A stretch of DNA of 8,623 bases from SVQP01 sp045650025 (GTDB taxonomy: Bacteria; Bacillota; Clostridia; Oscillospirales; CAG-272): the NCBI GenBank assembly GCA_045650025.1, contig JAZRQR010000139.1:1-8623 (forward strand), in the 5' to 3' direction. Position numbers and translations under genes: made by a program. Within the stretch, counting starts at the first letter, position 1. Every line of letters starts with the position of its first letter. The notes below the pieces were generated by a model. That model was not told the origin of the DNA and did no database searches. It saw only the letters and a list, made by a program, of their open reading frames with translations. Positions 1 to 5,325 of the stretch are shown here, piece after piece.

Positions 1-17
1 CTTATTTTTAACAAAAC

Positions 18-50
18 AAAAAAAAACGGGACCCCGGCCCATTTGGCCCG
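18..50 (-). terminator. Intrinsic terminator after the lipoprotein gene
   Basis: Read on the minus strand, a GC-rich stem (CGGGCC pairing with GG-U-CCCG, one bulged base, loop of about 11) is followed directly by nine T residues. It lies 14 bases past the lipoprotein stop codon and would end the yceD-rpmF-lipoprotein transcript. Confidence 0.75.
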
Positions 51-63
51 CTGTTCCTGCTTT

Positions 64-1206
64 TTAATTCATAGGCACGTTGCCCATCATAATCTGATTG
101 TTGGCGTACAGATAATCGTAGAGCAGCTCGTCGTAGCAAAGCTCCTTGACAATACGCGGTTGCTCGGCATTCAGATAGGCTGCCACGTCCTCGACCGTGA
201 CCTGACCGCCCTGACCGCTTCCCTTGCCCACACCGGGGGCAAAGCCGCTGTAATATTTCTCGGCATACGCCATCAGCGTGCTTGCATAGTCCTGCTCGGA
301 CACCTGCAGCCCTGCATCGGCAATCATGGCGTAAAAGATCATATCCTTTTCCGCGTAACCGTAGGAAAGCTGCATCATTTTGATCTCATCCAGCTCAAAC
401 GCCTCCAGCACGGTCTCATACGACACGCCGTTTTCGGTTGCCATCTTGCGGTAGTAGTCCTCCATGGATCTCATGTAGTAGCTCACCGCCTCGTCAGGGA
501 CGATATCTGCCTTGCAGTTTGCCACGCAAGCATCCCACAAAGCGTCATATACGGTATCGTAATACAGCTCGTTGAACATCTGCTCCTTGCAGTATGCAAA
601 AAATGCATCTGCCTTTTTGCAGGCACCGTCGGTATACGCTTCTACAAACGCATCGGTCAGCTCGTCATACGCGCCCTTGATATAGGACACCGTCACCGTA
701 TAAGTGGTCAGCGTGCCCTTGGAATCCTCCACGGTCACCACCACGGGAATGCCGCAGGGTGCGCCCACAAGCCCCTCTACAAAATCGGCAGGATAGTCGC
801 TATCCTCTTGCAGCGCGACCTCTGCGTCGGTCTCCCCAACGCCTGTCGAGCCATCCGAATGAATGGCGGAATAGGAAAGCACCAGCACGTCGCCCCATTT
901 GGTTGCGCGCGAGGTGATCTTTTCGTACATGCCGTTGACCGTTCTGATCTCGTCAATGACATCCTGCACCTGCTCATCGGTCACCGTGATCGGTTCAATG
1001 CTCACAGTCAAGCCGGTATACGCGCCCAACGTGACGCAGGATGAGAGCGGCAGGGACAGATAATCGGGAATGTCCAGCAAATCAACCGAGTCCTTGGCGG
1101 GCGGAGCCAGATCAGCCGTTTCCTGCTCCAGCATATCCTGCACCGAGCTGCAGGAGCAAAGCATCAGCAAAGCCGCGGCAAGCGCCATATATTTCAAATA
1201 TTTCAT
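64..1206 (-). CDS. Trigger factor-like lipoprotein with FKBP-type peptidyl-prolyl isomerase domain
   Basis: Predicted 380-residue membrane-anchored lipoprotein on the outer face of the membrane, probably a folding factor for exported proteins. The start ATG at 1206 is preceded by AGGAGA at 1211-1216; an upstream in-frame ATG (1236) lacks a ribosome site and would spoil the signal peptide. Residues 1-19 form a lipoprotein signal with lipobox LCSC (acylated Cys19). Residues about 95-190 resemble the FKBP domain of trigger factor: GDVLVLSY, then DFVEGLVG, then YTVTVSYIKG followed by ELTDAFV, close to the family's PELTDEFV. The helical remainder (about 195-380) resembles the trigger factor C-terminal chaperone region. 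The ribosome-binding N-terminal domain of true trigger factor is absent and replaced by the lipid anchor. It follows rpmF in the same direction after an 82-base gap containing a hairpin. A SurA/PrsA-like foldase is the alternative. Family assignment is from recalled motifs; isomerase activity is inferred. Confidence 0.8.
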   Translation of the reverse strand: MKYLKYMALAAALLMLCSCSSVQDMLEQETADLAPPAKDSVDLLDIPDYLSLPLSSCVTLGAYTGLTVSIEPITVTDEQVQDVIDEIRTVNGMYEKITSRATKWGDVLVLSYSAIHSDGSTGVGETDAEVALQEDSDYPADFVEGLVGAPCGIPVVVTVEDSKGTLTTYTVTVSYIKGAYDELTDAFVEAYTDGACKKADAFFAYCKEQMFNELYYDTVYDALWDACVANCKADIVPDEAVSYYMRSMEDYYRKMATENGVSYETVLEAFELDEIKMMQLSYGYAEKDMIFYAMIADAGLQVSEQDYASTLMAYAEKYYSGFAPGVGKGSGQGGQVTVEDVAAYLNAEQPRIVKELCYDELLYDYLYANNQIMMGNVPMN

Positions 1207-1210
1207 AAAT

Positions 1211-1216
1211 TCTCCT
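1211..1216 (-). promoter_or_regulatory. Ribosome binding site deciding the lipoprotein start
   Basis: AGGAGA four bases before ATG 1206 supports this start over the in-frame ATG 30 bases upstream, whose 5' side falls inside the preceding hairpin. Confidence 0.7.
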
Positions 1217-1222
1217 AGTAAG

Positions 1223-1264
1223 ACAAAAGGATTCACCCCGCTGCGCGTCGATGAATCCTTTTGT
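1223..1264 (-). terminator. Hairpin between rpmF and the lipoprotein gene; partial terminator or attenuator
   Basis: A perfect 13-base inverted repeat (1223-1235 with 1252-1264; arms contain CAAAAGGATTCA) encloses a 16-base loop. It starts 25 bases after the rpmF stop and ends just before the lipoprotein ribosome site. The T-rich part is within the arm rather than after it, so termination would be incomplete. It could lower expression of the lipoprotein relative to L32 or be a processing site. No promoter is visible between it and the downstream gene. Confidence 0.55.
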
Positions 1265-1288
1265 GTGGTTTTGGTTGGTAAAAAAGGA

Positions 1289-1486
1289 TTAGTCTTCCTT
1301 CTGCTTCAGGGTGATTACCTGCTTGCCGCCGTAGAAACCGCAAGCCTTGCAAACACGATGTGCCAATACCATTTCATTGCATTCGGGATTGGAGCACTTT
1401 ACCATACCGGGCATAGCGAGCTTGGAGTTGTTGGATCTTCTCTTGTCTCTGCGTGCCTTGGATACCTTTCTCTTCGGTACTGCCAT
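1289..1486 (-). CDS. rpmF: 50S ribosomal protein L32
   Basis: Small protein of the large ribosomal subunit, 65 residues. It begins MAVPKRKVSKARRDKRR, the typical basic L32 N-terminus, and has the conserved stretch LAHRVCKACG. Four cysteines (31, 36, 46, 49) form a zinc-binding pattern, so this is the zinc-containing form; the first pair is C-x4-C (CSNPEC) where Bacillus L32 has C-x2-C (CPNC). ATG at 1486 follows GAGGAGGTG, which excludes the 15-residue longer frame. The gene lies 109 bases after yceD in the same direction, as in many bacteria. A possible internal promoter sits just upstream (1518-1544). Confidence 0.97.
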   Translation of the reverse strand: MAVPKRKVSKARRDKRRSNNSKLAMPGMVKCSNPECNEMVLAHRVCKACGFYGGKQVITLKQKED

Positions 1487-1491
1487 AATTA

Positions 1492-1500
1492 CACCTCCTC
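1492..1500 (-). promoter_or_regulatory. Strong ribosome binding site of rpmF
   Basis: GAGGAGGTG five bases upstream of ATG 1486 is a near-perfect anti-16S match and fixes the L32 start. Confidence 0.8.
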
Positions 1501-1503
1501 TTT

Positions 1504-1532
1504 GGTGTACAATAGGCTTAATACCGTACACC
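1504..1532. repeat. Dyad overlapping the rpmF promoter
   Basis: GGTGTAC (1504-1510) and GTACACC (1526-1532) form a perfect 7-base inverted repeat with a 15-base spacer. One half lies between the proposed -35 and -10 and the other at or just after the expected transcription start. It could be an operator. In a transcript coming from yceD it could instead fold as a hairpin ending a few bases before the L32 ribosome site. Confidence 0.4.
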
Positions 1533-1544
1533 GCGTTATGTCAA
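1518..1544 (-). promoter_or_regulatory. Possible internal promoter for rpmF
   Basis: On the minus strand a perfect TTGACA (1539-1544) is followed, after a short 15-base spacer, by TATTAA (1518-1523). The start would be near 1511, giving a leader of about 25 bases before ATG 1486. The short spacer suggests a weak promoter, perhaps supplementing readthrough from yceD. Confidence 0.45.
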
Positions 1545-1595
1545 ATTTTTTTATAAACTTATATCTGTTACCGGAAACTCGGTTACATTCAAAAA

Positions 1596-2111
1596 TCAGT
1601 CGTCGCTCTCTTCCAGCAGCTTTGCCAGCACCGCAAGTCTGGGGTCGATCTCCTTTGTCTTGCAGCCGCATGCTCCCTTTTTGAGCTGTGCACCGCACTT
1701 AGGGCAAAGACCGGGGCAATCGTCCGAGCACACGAACTTTGTCGGGAACGAAAGGATCATTTCCTCCACCAGCTGCTCGTCAATATCCAGCTGACCATCT
1801 CTTATGATGATGTATTCGTCCACGTTGTCTTCGATCTGCTCCTCTGTCAAAGACTTCTCTTCGGCTACGGTGCGCTCAAAGCATACCGTGTAAACGCCCT
1901 CCACTCTGTCAAGGCATCTTGCGCAGATGGTCGCGTACGGCATATCCGCCTCCAAATAAAGACGCATATACCCACCGGTATCGGTCACCTGACCGACCAC
2001 GTGCGCGTCCTGGGTGAACTCTACACCGGAAAGCGGCTCGGGCTTGACCATGTAGTCCACAGCCAACGTGTCAACCTCGCCTCGCAGCATGGGGCCCATA
2101 TCAAGAATCAT
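1596..2111 (-). CDS. yceD: YceD/DUF177 family protein (YlbN homologue), linked to L32
   Basis: A 171-residue protein of the YceD (DUF177) family. These proteins are nearly always encoded beside rpmF and have been linked to 23S rRNA or large-subunit metabolism; the molecular role is not settled. Visible marks are CxxC at residues 63-66 (CARC), the family's C-terminal cluster CSDDCPGLCPKCG (Cys 128, 132, 136, 139), two more cysteines (148, 150) and the ending DPRLAVLAKLL. The cysteines suggest zinc binding. The start ATG at 2111 (MILDMGPMLRGEVD) is chosen because GGAGGAG lies immediately upstream and this N-terminus fits clostridial relatives; in-frame ATG 2123 and GTG 2132 lack ribosome sites. 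It is first in the yceD-rpmF-lipoprotein unit, driven by the promoter at 2283-2311 through a long leader. In B. subtilis ylbM, ylbN and rpmF are neighbours; here ylbM is inverted. Confidence 0.9.
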   Translation of the reverse strand: MILDMGPMLRGEVDTLAVDYMVKPEPLSGVEFTQDAHVVGQVTDTGGYMRLYLEADMPYATICARCLDRVEGVYTVCFERTVAEEKSLTEEQIEDNVDEYIIIRDGQLDIDEQLVEEMILSFPTKFVCSDDCPGLCPKCGAQLKKGACGCKTKEIDPRLAVLAKLLEESDD

Positions 2112-2156
2112 AATCTCCTCCATGCCGCCCACAGCGGCGCAAATAGTTTTGAAAGT

Positions 2157-2190
2157 TCAACTAAAATGGATGCAATCCATTTTATGTTGA
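2157..2190. repeat. Long perfect palindrome in the yceD leader
   Basis: AAAATGGAT (2163-2171) and ATCCATTTT (2175-2183) flank a 3-base loop. Pairing continues outward for about six more pairs with one bulged base, ending at 2157 and 2190. In the yceD transcript it forms a stable hairpin over the last codons and stop of the leader reading frame. No T tract follows on either strand, so it is not a standard terminator. It could be a small REP/MITE-type repeat, an RNase site or a leader switch. Confidence 0.6.
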
Positions 2191-2240
2191 GCTTTAAGCG
2201 TGAACAGCAAATTGATCGGATAGCTAAAGTCAACCTTCAC
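2157..2240 (-). CDS. Possible 27-residue leader peptide upstream of yceD
   Basis: A short frame starts with GTG at 2240, six bases after AAGGAGG (2247-2253), a stronger site than most genes here. It starts MKVDFSYPIN and ends KMDCIHFS before a TGA at 2157-2159. It is in the same frame as yceD, with that single TGA and 45 further bases before the yceD ATG. The expected transcript start near 2276 puts this ribosome site at the front of the mRNA. The last codons are made by the palindrome, and the start codon lies in one arm of a second inverted repeat (2197-2204 with 2236-2243). It may be a regulatory leader peptide, a remnant of a longer N-terminus, or chance. I recognise no homologue. Confidence 0.4.
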   Translation of the reverse strand: MKVDFSYPINLLFTLKAQHKMDCIHFS

Positions 2241-2243
2241 GCT
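2197..2243. repeat. Inverted repeat bracketing the leader ORF start
   Basis: AGCGTGAA (2197-2204) and TTCACGCT (2236-2243) form a perfect 8-base inverted repeat separated by 31 bases. In the yceD leader RNA, pairing would bury the GTG start of the short reading frame while leaving its ribosome site single-stranded next to the stem. Confidence 0.4.
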
Positions 2244-2246
2244 ACC

Positions 2247-2253
2247 CCTCCTT
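2247..2253 (-). promoter_or_regulatory. Strong ribosome binding site with no annotated gene after it
   Basis: AAGGAGG at ideal spacing (six bases) to GTG 2240. It is the main reason to take the short leader reading frame seriously, since it is 129 bases from the yceD start and cannot serve yceD directly. Confidence 0.5.
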
Positions 2254-2282
2254 TGCAAACGACATAAAAAGCGACAGTAAAT

Positions 2283-2311
2283 ATTATAACCGCTAATCTG
2301 CATTTTGTCAA
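2283..2311 (-). promoter_or_regulatory. Sigma-A-type promoter of the yceD-rpmF unit
   Basis: On the minus strand, TTGACA (2306-2311), a 17-base spacer and TATAAT (2283-2288): a perfect consensus. Transcription should start near 2276, leaving a leader of about 165 bases before yceD, unusually long for this operon. Confidence 0.85.
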
Positions 2312-2356
2312 GAGTTTTTTCATATTTTCCTGCTTGATTTTGAGATTTTTAAGTGG

Positions 2357-2397
2357 TAACACAGGGGGGCGGTTCTCTAACACAGGGGACGGTCATC
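2357..2397. repeat. Two degenerate copies of a 21-base REP-like unit (IS200/RAYT-associated type)
   Basis: Two tandem units share TAACACAGGGG (2357 and 2378) followed by CGGTTCTC in the first and CGGTCATC in the second, with a 21-base period. The pattern ACACAGGGGACGGTTCTCT resembles, from memory, a G-rich repeat scattered in many clostridia near REP-associated tyrosine (IS200-like) transposases. No transposase is present here. It sits between the two divergent promoters without overlapping either. Confidence 0.5.
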
Positions 2398-2450
2398 AAA
2401 ATGTGTGATACAGAAAAATTTGCAGTATTTTTCAATTTCTCCCCCTTTGC

Positions 2451-2479
2451 TTGACAAATGCGCGATTGCGTGATATACT
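2451..2479 (+). promoter_or_regulatory. Sigma-A-type promoter of tmcAL
   Basis: TTGACA (2451-2456), a 17-base spacer and TATACT (2474-2479). The start is expected near 2486, about 25 bases before ATG 2511. An upstream in-frame TTG coincides with the -35 box itself and so cannot be the start codon. Confidence 0.85.
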
Positions 2480-2510
2480 GACCAAAGAAACTGCAAAATG
2501 GGAGGGCTTT

Positions 2511-3680
2511 ATGGCACGCTTTGGCATTATTTGCGAATACAATCCGCTGCACGGCGGGCACGTGTACCACGTGGAGCGTGCGCGCGCGGCGGGTGCTGAC
2601 GAGATCGTCTGCGTCATGAGCGGCAACTACGTCCAGCGCGGTGAGCCTGCCCTCTTGCACAAGTACGCGCGTGCCGAGGCTGCCGTGGCTGCGGGCGCGG
2701 ATCTTGTGGTCGAGCTCCCCTTCCCCTACGCTGCCGCAGGGGCTGAATTTTTCGCTTGTGGCGGCGTTGCCGCTGCAGATGCATTTGGCTGCGACGCGCT
2801 GTTCTTTGGCAGCGAGAGCGGCGATATGGACCGTTTGCAGCGTCTTGCATGGGTTGCGCTGTCGGAAGACTTTGCGCAGCAATACGACGCGCTGATCAAG
2901 ACCAACATGGGCACGGCTGCCGCCTACGCCAAGGCACTCTCCGCGGTGTCGGGCGAGGACGCCACCGCCCTTTCCAACGACCTTTTGGGGCTTGCCTACT
3001 GCAAGGCGATCCTGGCGGGCGGTTATGACATAACACCGCTCTGCACGCGCCGCCAAGGGGCAAGCTACACCCAAGACACCATCACGGGGGGCTACCCCAG
3101 CGCAACGGCTTTGCGCAAGCTGTATCGCGAGCAAGGGCTTGACGCACTGCAGGCGCACTTGCCTGCCCCCACCTATGACCTGCTCTGCCGTGCACATGAC
3201 AAGGGAGAGCTGCTTGACAAAAATGCCTATAACGCCGCGCTGCTTGCCGTACTGCGCCTTCTGCCGCGTGAGCAGATCGAGCACGCCGCGCTTTGCGCCT
3301 CGGGGCTTGGTGCACGCATTGCAGCCGCCGCGCATCACGCCACCACGCTTGACCAGCTTTACGCGCTTGTCGCGCACAAATCCCTGCCCGACGCGCACGT
3401 GCACCGTGCCGTGCTGTACGCAGCTTTGGGTGTCACAGAGCAAGACCTGCGCCGCACACCCGCGTATTTTACGGTGCTTGCCGCCAACGCCAAGGGGCGC
3501 GCGATCTTAGCCGAGCTGCGCAGAAACAACCCGGTTCCGATTGTGATCAAGCCGGCAGACGCGCCCGACTGCAGACAGAAGGAGCTTGCCGACCGCGCCG
3601 ACGCACTTTACACACTGGGGATGCAAACGCCGCAAGGCAGCGGATTTTTCAAGCGTTTTTCGCCTTTTATGGCGCAATAA
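2511..3680 (+). CDS. tmcAL: tRNA(Met) cytidine acetate ligase (YlbM family)
   Basis: Predicted 389-residue cytoplasmic enzyme that makes N4-acetylcytidine at the wobble position of elongator tRNA-Met using acetate and ATP. It belongs to the nucleotidyltransferase-fold TmcAL/YlbM (DUF795) family. Key marks are the N-terminal ICEYNPLHGGH with the HxGH nucleotide-binding motif (residues 14-17), SGNYVQRGEPA (37-47), VVELPFPY (66-73), FFGSE (98-102), LSNDLLGLAYCKAI and RQGASYTQDT followed by SATALR. The start ATG 2511 has GGGAGG at 2500-2505; a 20-residue extension would begin inside the promoter. Length is slightly below B. subtilis YlbM (about 415). It is divergent from yceD-rpmF, keeping the ylbM/ylbN/rpmF neighbourhood in altered orientation. 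The gene is noticeably GC-richer than the kinase genes to the right. No strong terminator follows before 3702. Confidence 0.93.
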   Translation: MARFGIICEYNPLHGGHVYHVERARAAGADEIVCVMSGNYVQRGEPALLHKYARAEAAVAAGADLVVELPFPYAAAGAEFFACGGVAAADAFGCDALFFGSESGDMDRLQRLAWVALSEDFAQQYDALIKTNMGTAAAYAKALSAVSGEDATALSNDLLGLAYCKAILAGGYDITPLCTRRQGASYTQDTITGGYPSATALRKLYREQGLDALQAHLPAPTYDLLCRAHDKGELLDKNAYNAALLAVLRLLPREQIEHAALCASGLGARIAAAAHHATTLDQLYALVAHKSLPDAHVHRAVLYAALGVTEQDLRRTPAYFTVLAANAKGRAILAELRRNNPVPIVIKPADAPDCRQKELADRADALYTLGMQTPQGSGFFKRFSPFMAQ

Positions 3681-3701
3681 GTGAATTTTTTATAAATATC
3701 C

Positions 3702-3730
3702 TTGACTATATGGCTTTTCCGTGCTATAAT
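3702..3730 (+). promoter_or_regulatory. Sigma-A-type promoter of the small conserved gene
   Basis: TTGACT (3702-3707), a 17-base spacer and TATAAT (3725-3730). The start is expected near 3737, giving a leader of about 45 bases that is almost all A and T. Confidence 0.85.
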
Positions 3731-3768
3731 AGGTAAATAGTATATTATTTCTATTGATATAGATAGTT

Positions 3769-3775
3769 AAGGAGG
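3769..3775 (+). promoter_or_regulatory. Strong ribosome binding site
   Basis: AAGGAGG six bases before ATG 3782 fixes the start of the small conserved protein and, with its strong promoter, suggests high expression. Confidence 0.75.
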
Positions 3776-3781
3776 CACAAT

Positions 3782-4084
3782 ATGGCAAACGAAACACGCG
3801 CGCAGGTTGGCGGCGAATACCTTTATTATAAAGACAAGCCCTTGGTTCGCGAAGGTAACACCATTTGCTACGGCGACATGAGCGAGCCCTGCATTCTCAT
3901 TCTCGAGATCATGTCCTACGTCAAGAACGAAAAGGGCGAGGACGTCCCCGGCAAGATTTTGATTCAGATCATTGATTCCAAGGATCCCACCAAGATCGTC
4001 AAGCAGGGTCAGAAGGACGGCCTGCACGATGCTTTCAGCATGGGTCTGATCTGGCTGGAGCACGAGCTGAAGCGTGCACAGGCG
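3782..4084 (+). CDS. Small conserved protein of unknown function (101 residues)
   Basis: I do not recognise a function. The protein looks like a family of roughly 100-residue uncharacterised proteins of clostridia that share a pattern like YLYYKDKPLVREGNTICYGDM near the N-terminus and a C-terminal GLxxAFxxGxIWLExxL helix (residues about 84-98). It has no signal peptide, membrane segment or cysteine cluster (two isolated cysteines), so it is probably cytoplasmic. The middle (about 35-70) alternates hydrophobic and charged residues (CILILEIMSY, KILIQIIDSKDP) as in beta strands, suggesting a compact alpha/beta fold. It has its own consensus promoter, an ideal ribosome site and its own terminator (4103-4132), so it is a separate, probably well-expressed unit. 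The stop is TAA, with 3 bases of it following the last Ala codon. Confidence 0.85.
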
Positions 4085-4102
4085 TAAGCACAACGCAACA
4101 TC

Positions 4103-4132
4103 AATGCTCCTGCCGTACGCGGGAGCATTTTT
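4103..4132 (+). terminator. Intrinsic terminator after the small conserved gene
   Basis: An 11-base stem (AATGCTCCTGC with GCGGGAGCATT, one T-G wobble) with a 5-base loop, ending in TTTTT (4128-4132). The next gene starts only 33 bases later with no clear promoter, so some readthrough is likely. Confidence 0.85.
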
Positions 4133-4152
4133 CTGCAAAAATACATGATTAC

Positions 4153-4157
4153 GGAGG
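4153..4157 (+). promoter_or_regulatory. Ribosome binding site deciding a GTG start
   Basis: GGAGG lies downstream of ATG 4145 and eight bases upstream of GTG 4166. ATG 4145 has only A/T-rich sequence and the terminator before it. This argues that translation begins at the GTG. Confidence 0.7.
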
Positions 4158-4165
4158 ATTTTTCC

Positions 4166-5317
4166 GTGCAAAAACGATTGAATTTTATCTGGAGTGTTCT
4201 GCGCCCCCCGGTCAGAGCATTCTGCCGTATCAAATTCGGCTATACCTGTAAGGTAGCCAAGGATCTGCCCGATCATTACATCGTGCTTTCCAACCACACC
4301 ACCGATTACGACGGCTTGTTCACCGCATGCTCCTTCCCCCGCCAGATGTACTACGTGGCAAGCGAGCACATTGCACGCTGGAAGCGCGGCTATAAGCTGG
4401 TCAACTTCTTGGTCGCCCCCATTCTGCGCAAGAAAGGCACCACGGCGGCAAGCACCATCATTGATATTTTGCGCAAGGTGCGCAAGGGCGCAAACGTGTG
4501 CATGTTTGCCGAGGGCATTCGCTCCTGGGACGGCATCACCTGCCCCATTGCCCCCACCACGGGAGGTCTTGTCAAGGCGGCACGCTGTGCGCTGGTGACC
4601 TACCGCATCTCGGGCGGCTACTTTGCAAGCCCCATGTGGAGTACCAAAAACACGCGCAAGGGTTACGTGCACGGCGAGGTGGTCAACGTATACACCGCCG
4701 AGCAGATCGCGGCTATGAGCGAGGACGAGGTCAACCGCATCATTCACGATGACCTCTACGAGGACGCCTATGCCCGTCAATCCGAAAAGCCTTGCAAATA
4801 CAAGGGCAAGCGACTTGCCGAGAACCTGGAGAACCTGCTTTACGTCTGCCCCCATTGCGGCAAGATCGACACGCTGCGCTCCAAGGGTGACAAGGTCAGC
4901 TGCACCGCATGCGGCGGCTTCTTTACCTACGACGCATTCGGTTACCTGCACGGCGCACCCGACACCACCCTGACCGCGCTTGCCGCAAGACAAAGCGCAG
5001 CGGCAGAGGCCATGGTGCAAAGCGGTGCCGAGATCTTTGCCGATGGCGCAAGAGTTTACACCGTGGAAAACCACGAGGAAAGGACGCTTGCCGAGGGCCG
5101 CTTCAGCATGAATGCCGAGGGCATCCGATGCGGCGAGATGTTCGTTCCCTTCTCGGACGTCACCGAGCTTGCCATGCGCGGCAGACGCTTCCTCTTGTTC
5201 AGCTTTGGCAAGACATATTGCGAAATGACCGCCCCCGAGGGCAACAACATTTATAAGTTCTTCGAGTACTACCGCCTGGTGCAGGCACAAAAACAGGTCG
5301 AAACCGTACAACAATAA
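4166..5317 (+). CDS. PlsC-type lysophospholipid acyltransferase with zinc ribbon and C-terminal tail
   Basis: Predicted 383-residue acyltransferase of the PlsC (1-acylglycerol-3-phosphate acyltransferase) superfamily, expected to transfer fatty acyl groups during membrane lipid synthesis at the inner face of the membrane. Numbering is from GTG 4166. The catalytic HX4D motif is in SNHTTDYDG (His44, Asp49). The second substrate motif is FAEGIRSWDG (114-123), with FAEG in place of the usual FPEG. Residues 228-249 hold CPHC and CTAC, a zinc ribbon. The tail (about 285-375) is beta-rich (RCGEMFVPFSDVTELAMRG, then RFLLFSFGKTYCEM) and resembles a PH-like domain. Usual PlsC proteins are about 200-250 residues, so the C-terminal 150 are an added module. 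There is no clear promoter; it may be reached by readthrough past 4132. Substrate is inferred from family only. Confidence 0.85.
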   Translation: MQKRLNFIWSVLRPPVRAFCRIKFGYTCKVAKDLPDHYIVLSNHTTDYDGLFTACSFPRQMYYVASEHIARWKRGYKLVNFLVAPILRKKGTTAASTIIDILRKVRKGANVCMFAEGIRSWDGITCPIAPTTGGLVKAARCALVTYRISGGYFASPMWSTKNTRKGYVHGEVVNVYTAEQIAAMSEDEVNRIIHDDLYEDAYARQSEKPCKYKGKRLAENLENLLYVCPHCGKIDTLRSKGDKVSCTACGGFFTYDAFGYLHGAPDTTLTALAARQSAAAEAMVQSGAEIFADGARVYTVENHEERTLAEGRFSMNAEGIRCGEMFVPFSDVTELAMRGRRFLLFSFGKTYCEMTAPEGNNIYKFFEYYRLVQAQKQVETVQQ

Positions 5318-5325
5318 CCAAATAC

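Larger units (their letters stand above)
2112..2510. other. Divergent yceD/tmcAL intergenic region
   Basis: This 399-base gap holds the minus-strand yceD promoter and its long leader (with a short reading frame and two inverted repeats), a two-copy REP-like repeat, and the plus-strand tmcAL promoter. A small GCCGC/GCGGC hairpin (2126-2140) sits just upstream of the yceD ribosome site. I see no tRNA or larger gene in it. Confidence 0.7.

Noticed and set aside
43..1044. A 333-codon open frame on the plus strand
   Set aside because: It lies opposite the lipoprotein gene, which has a signal peptide, lipobox and ribosome site; this frame starts inside the terminator and has an implausible composition rich in His, Ile and Leu.
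2157..2159. TGA between leader frame and yceD as a recoded (selenocysteine) or sense codon
   Set aside because: The regulator gene uses TGA as a normal stop, and yceD has its own ribosome site and a complete family N-terminus at 2111, so no readthrough is needed.
2157..2190. The palindrome as an intrinsic terminator
   Set aside because: No T run follows the stem on either strand.
2349..3443. A 364-codon open frame on the minus strand
   Set aside because: It lies opposite tmcAL, a recognised gene with promoter and ribosome site; the frame is open because of the high GC content, and its product has no recognisable domain.
3655..3696. Terminator after tmcAL
   Set aside because: Only a 4-base CGCC/GGCG stem is visible, and the T run is about a dozen bases further on; too weak to annotate.
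4085..4165. Separate promoter for the acyltransferase gene
   Set aside because: I could not find a -35/-10 pair with acceptable spacing; readthrough past the terminator is the simpler view.
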